A DNA stretch of 8,657 nucleotides from a bacterium (GTDB lineage Bacteria > UBA6262), in NCBI GenBank assembly GCA_028716025.1, contig JAQUQP010000075.1, positions 1-8,657 on the forward strand, written 5' to 3'. Under the pieces are notes generated by a model. The model did not search any database, was not told the origin of the DNA, and saw nothing but the letters and a program-made list of their open reading frames with translations. Positions within the stretch are counted from its first letter, which is position 1; every line of letters begins with the position of its first letter. This document shows positions 5,449-8,657 of the stretch, piece by piece. The position numbers and the translations under genes are program-made.

Positions 5449-6510
5449 ATGATCAAAGAGGCGATCGGGAAAATAGTAGAAAAGAAGGACCTGACTGAGC
5501 AGGAAGCCATGACCGTCATGGACGAGATCATGAATGGTGAGGCAACTGAAGCGCAGATCGGCGCTTTTATCACTGCTTTGCGCCTGAAAGGCGAAAGCGT
5601 GGAAGAGATCACCGGCTGTGCCAGGGTCATGCGCGATCATGCTACACCGATCAGGATCGCCGGCAATGGCATAGTGGATCTGGATCGCGATGATATTAAT
5701 ATTGACCGGGAAACGATTATTGACACCTGTGGTACCGGCGGGGACAGGACCAATACTTTTAATATTTCCACGGCCAGCGCTTTTGTGGTTGCCGGGGCAG
5801 GTTTGAAAGTAGCGAAACACGGTAATCGTTCGGTTTCTTCCTTGTGCGGCAGCGCTGATGTGATCGAGACCCTTGGTGTGAATCTCAATATACCACCTTC
5901 TGAAGTTGAAAAATGCCTGAATGAAGTAGGTATTGGCTTTCTTTTTGCGCCTTTACTGCACGGGGCGATGAAATACGCGGCTGGTCCGCGCAAACAGATC
6001 GGTATCCGCACAATTTTCAATATCTTGGGGCCGTTATCAAATCCGGCCAAAGCTACTGCCCAGGTTTTGGGCGTATATAGCGAGCATCTGTGCGAGATCA
6101 TGGCGAAAGTGCTGGGGAACCTGGGAGTGAAAAGGGCGATGGTGGTACATGGCAAAGATGCTATTGATGAGATCTCCATTACCGGGCCAACCCGGATAGC
6201 AGAATTAAAAGACAGACAGGTTAAGAGCTATGATATCAGCCCGGAACAATTCGGCATGAAAGCCGTAACTTTAGCAGATATCCGTGGCGGTAATGCGCAG
6301 GAAAATGCCCAGATCATCTTAAATATCCTGAAAGGTGAAAAAGGGCCAAAACGTGATATTGTCCTTTTGAATGCTGCCGCAGCTGTCTATGTTGGTGGGA
6401 AGGCAGATACTTTGGAAAAGGGTATTAAAATGGCCAGTGAGAGCATAGATTCAGGAAAAGCTCTGGAAAAACTGGAGCTTTTAAAGAAATATACAAAAAT
6501 AAACGCGTAA
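5449..6510 (+). CDS. trpD: TrpD, anthranilate phosphoribosyltransferase
   Basis: Transfers phosphoribosyl from PRPP to anthranilate; second step of the pathway, cytosolic, usually a homodimer. From ATG 5449 it has 353 residues, close to the family norm. The helical N-terminal region ([25 protein letters not shown]) is followed by the PRPP-binding GTGGD (95-99), [16 protein letters not shown] (123-131), the GPLSNP loop and the Mg-binding Asp-Glu of [10 protein letters not shown] polar stretch before GTGGD ([11 protein letters not shown]) is longer than in some homologues but, as I recall, occurs in other bacterial TrpD proteins, so I do not treat it as an anomaly. There is no fusion to TrpG. 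It ends 11 bp before trpC, consistent with one transcript. Confidence 0.96.
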   Translation: MIKEAIGKIVEKKDLTEQEAMTVMDEIMNGEATEAQIGAFITALRLKGESVEEITGCARVMRDHATPIRIAGNGIVDLDRDDINIDRETIIDTCGTGGDRTNTFNISTASAFVVAGAGLKVAKHGNRSVSSLCGSADVIETLGVNLNIPPSEVEKCLNEVGIGFLFAPLLHGAMKYAAGPRKQIGIRTIFNILGPLSNPAKATAQVLGVYSEHLCEIMAKVLGNLGVKRAMVVHGKDAIDEISITGPTRIAELKDRQVKSYDISPEQFGMKAVTLADIRGGNAQENAQIILNILKGEKGPKRDIVLLNAAAAVYVGGKADTLEKGIKMASESIDSGKALEKLELLKKYTKINA

Positions 6511-6521
6511 TTAGAGGTTCT

Positions 6522-7310
6522 ATGGGCTTAATGCAGAAATTCATCGATGCAAAAAAGAAATCAATTGCCTTGGCTAAACAGTCTATATCGCTCTGGGAGC
6601 TGCAAGGTAAATTGATCAATAAGCATACTCCGACCAGGAACTTTAAAGCAGCTATATCTGTGCCTAAGGATACTTTGCATATCATTTCTGAAGTTAAAAA
6701 AGCTTCACCCAGTGCCGGGATCATCATTGATAATTATAATCCGGGGAAAATAGCCCGGACCTATGAAACATATAAGGCTGACGCTGTTTCCATCTTGACT
6801 GAAGAGAAGTATTTCCTGGGAGACATATATCATCTTTCTGTGGTCAAGGAAGTCACGTCCCTGCCGGTTTTGCGCAAGGATTTTATTATCGATGAATACC
6901 AGATCTATGAATCCAGGTTTTACGGGGCTGACGCGATCTTGCTCATTGCCAGTCTTTTATTTACCAGCGAGTTACAGCGGTATCTTGATATAGCTAAAGG
7001 CCTGGGATTAGATTGCCTGGTTGAAGTACATACTGAGCTTGATCTTAAAAAAGTCCTGGATACAGATGCCCAGATCATTGGTATCAATAACCGGAGTCTG
7101 GCTACCCTGAAAGTAGATCTTAATAATACAGCCCGGTTAAGGCCAAAAATACCTAAAGGAAAGATTGTGGTTAGCGAGAGCGGAATACGGTCAAAAGCAG
7201 ACATAAAATTGTTGAAAGAAATGGATATAAATGCTATACTAATAGGACATTATTTATTGGAAAAAAAGGATAATATTGGCAAGGCTTTGAAAGAGCTTAT
7301 AAGTAAATAG
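6522..7310 (+). CDS. trpC: TrpC, indole-3-glycerol phosphate synthase
   Basis: Ring-closes CdRP to indole-3-glycerol phosphate; fourth step, cytosolic (beta/alpha)8 barrel. The 262 residues are a monofunctional length, so no TrpF domain is fused. Motifs along the barrel are SEVKKASPSAG (Glu57, Lys59), VSILTEEKYFLGD, LPVLRKDF (Lys119), CLVEVH (Glu168), GINNR (Asn189) and VSESGIRS (Ser220). The usual VLVGEAL end block reads AILIGHYLLE here, a mild variation. The start is taken as ATG 6522, with AGAGG at 6513-6517 four bases before it; ATG 6531 would give a spacer of 13, so the former is preferred with moderate certainty. It is followed by trpB2 after 30 bp. Confidence 0.95.
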   Translation: MGLMQKFIDAKKKSIALAKQSISLWELQGKLINKHTPTRNFKAAISVPKDTLHIISEVKKASPSAGIIIDNYNPGKIARTYETYKADAVSILTEEKYFLGDIYHLSVVKEVTSLPVLRKDFIIDEYQIYESRFYGADAILLIASLLFTSELQRYLDIAKGLGLDCLVEVHTELDLKKVLDTDAQIIGINNRSLATLKVDLNNTARLRPKIPKGKIVVSESGIRSKADIKLLKEMDINAILIGHYLLEKKDNIGKALKELISK

Positions 7311-7340
7311 AAACACTATTTCTTGAGAGGAGTATCGTCT

Positions 7341-8657
7341 ATGACTGATACCAAGATCTTGCTCAATGAAAGTGAAATGCCAAAAGCCTGGTACAATGTG
7401 GCGCCAGACCTGCCGGAACCTATGGCTCCGCCTTTACATCCGAAGACGGGAAAACCGGCAGAAGCAGCTGATTTTGCGCCAATTTTCCCGATGGAGTTGA
7501 TCAAACAGGAAATGTCCCAGGACCCGTGGATAGAAATACCTCAGGAAGTTATTGATATATTGAAAATATGGCGTCCGACTCCCCTGGTCCGGGCGCATCG
7601 CCTGGAAAAGGCATTAGGAACACCGGCCAGGATCTATTACAAGAACGAAAGCGTGAGTCCGGCTGGCAGTCATAAACCGAACACAGCAATAGCTCAGGCT
7701 TATTACAATAAAAAAGAAGGGGTTAAGAGACTCTGCACAGAGACTGGTGCCGGCCAATGGGGAAGCGCGTTGTCTTTTGCTACTGCTTTGTTTGATCTTA
7801 AATGTACTGTTTATATGGTCAAAGTCAGTTTTGACCAGAAACCATATCGTAAATTGATGATGCAGACCTGGGGTGGGGAAGCTTTTGCTTCACCCTCTAA
7901 TAAGACTAATTCGGGAAGAGCGTTTTTGAAAGAAGATCCGAATTCTAATGGTTCACTTGGAATGGCCATCAGCGAAGCAGTGGAAGATGCTGCCACGCAT
8001 GATGATGCCAAGTATGCCTTAGGCAGTGTACTGAACCACGTAATGCTGCATCAGACCATTATCGGGCTTGAAACTAAGGAACAATTGAAAAAGGCAGAGG
8101 AAAAAGCGGATATACTGATAGGATGTGTTGGCGGTGGCAGTAATTTCGCTGGATTTGTCTTTCCTTTTGTGCCGGATAAGAAAAAAGGCCGGGATATTAA
8201 GATGATCGCGGTTGAACCACATAGCTGCCCGACCCTGACCAAGGGCCCGTTCACCTATGATTTCGGTGATACTGTCGGTTTAACCCCGCTGCTGAAAATG
8301 TATACGCTCGGCCATACGTTCATGCCGCCGGGAATTCACGCCGGTGGGCTGAGATATCATGGAGCTTCTCCGCTGGTAAGCTTAGCAGTGAAAACCGGTT
8401 TGGTCGAAGCCAGGGCCGTGCACCAGAATCCTTGCTTTGAGGCTGCAGTTCAGTTTGCCCGGACTGAAGGCATTATCCCGGCTCCTGAATCATCCCATGC
8501 TATCAGGGTGGCGATTGATGAAGCTTTGCAGTGCAAAAAGAACAATGAAGCCAAGTGCATTGTCTTCAATTTGAGCGGACATGGCCACTTTGATATGACC
8601 AGTTATGATAAGTATTTCAGCAAACAACTGGAAGATTATGAATATCCTACGGAAAAA
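7341..8657 (+). CDS. trpB: TrpB2-type tryptophan synthase beta chain, 3' end missing
   Basis: PLP enzyme that condenses indole with serine. It is the TrpB2 (TrpB-related) subfamily rather than the common TrpB1: it has a long N-terminal extension ([24 protein letters not shown]), [14 protein letters not shown], and the Schiff-base lysine in [11 protein letters not shown] (Lys112), where TrpB1 has GAHKIN. Other motifs are TETGAGQWG (133-141, TrpB1 usually GAGQHG), the phosphate loop GCVGGGSN (261-268), PAPESSHA (380-387) and the C-terminal LSGHGHFDM followed by [10 protein letters not shown]. The frame is open for 439 codons to the window edge; only about 10-20 residues should be missing. ATG 7341 has AGGAG at 7328-7332, eight bases upstream. 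It directly follows trpC, so it is probably the operonic beta subunit. Whether trpA follows is not visible. TrpB2 of other organisms acts on free indole or with diverged TrpA. Confidence 0.94.
   Translation, partial: MTDTKILLNESEMPKAWYNVAPDLPEPMAPPLHPKTGKPAEAADFAPIFPMELIKQEMSQDPWIEIPQEVIDILKIWRPTPLVRAHRLEKALGTPARIYYKNESVSPAGSHKPNTAIAQAYYNKKEGVKRLCTETGAGQWGSALSFATALFDLKCTVYMVKVSFDQKPYRKLMMQTWGGEAFASPSNKTNSGRAFLKEDPNSNGSLGMAISEAVEDAATHDDAKYALGSVLNHVMLHQTIIGLETKEQLKKAEEKADILIGCVGGGSNFAGFVFPFVPDKKKGRDIKMIAVEPHSCPTLTKGPFTYDFGDTVGLTPLLKMYTLGHTFMPPGIHAGGLRYHGASPLVSLAVKTGLVEARAVHQNPCFEAAVQFARTEGIIPAPESSHAIRVAIDEALQCKKNNEAKCIVFNLSGHGHFDMTSYDKYFSKQLEDYEYPTEK

Noticed and set aside
5637..6179. Long antisense open frame (180 codons) opposite trpD
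   Set aside because: It is a codon-bias shadow of an unmistakable trpD; the translation has no recognisable domain.
5449..6510. Unusual insertion before the TrpD GTGGD motif
   Set aside because: A polar segment of this kind occurs, as far as I recall, in other bacterial TrpD proteins, so it is probably normal variation.

Overview
This is a bacterial window of housekeeping amino-acid biosynthesis. It holds the distal part of a histidine operon followed by most of a tryptophan operon, all on the + strand. Base composition is moderate and intergenic gaps are short. Small repeat elements interrupt the genes, and the tryptophan synthase beta gene is of the TrpB2 type. This combination would fit an uncultivated candidate-phylum bacterium (Omnitrophota-like or Margulisbacteria-like), but that placement is a tentative inference; nothing in the window fixes the taxon.

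Histidine part (1-2763): the 3' end of hisH, then hisA, an unrecognised four-helix membrane protein gene, hisF, and a stand-alone hisI that overlaps hisF by ATGA. HisA makes the substrate of the HisH-HisF glutamine amidotransferase/cyclase. HisI (PRA-CH) acts just before HisA. No hisE, hisG, hisD, hisB or hisC is visible, so they must lie upstream or elsewhere.

Junction (2764-3278): a gene-free stretch of about 500 bp. It contains a 443-bp element with 29-bp terminal inverted repeats (26/29 matching) bounded by TA. Inside are a nested second inverted-repeat copy, several hairpins and an intrinsic-terminator-like stem-loop. A candidate promoter sits at the element's right end. It looks like a non-autonomous mobile element (MITE-like) that now separates the his and trp transcription units.

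Tryptophan part (3279-8657): trpE, trpG, trpD, trpC and trpB2, the last cut by the window end. TrpE and TrpG together make anthranilate, TrpD adds phosphoribosyl, TrpC closes the indole ring, and TrpB2 joins indole to serine. trpF is not between trpC and trpB2, and trpA is not visible.

I see no new defence or mobile system. The most unusual signals are the repeats: a palindromic array of 7-bp units read in frame inside hisH, a second array of the same architecture but different sequence in front of hisF, and the TIR element between the operons.
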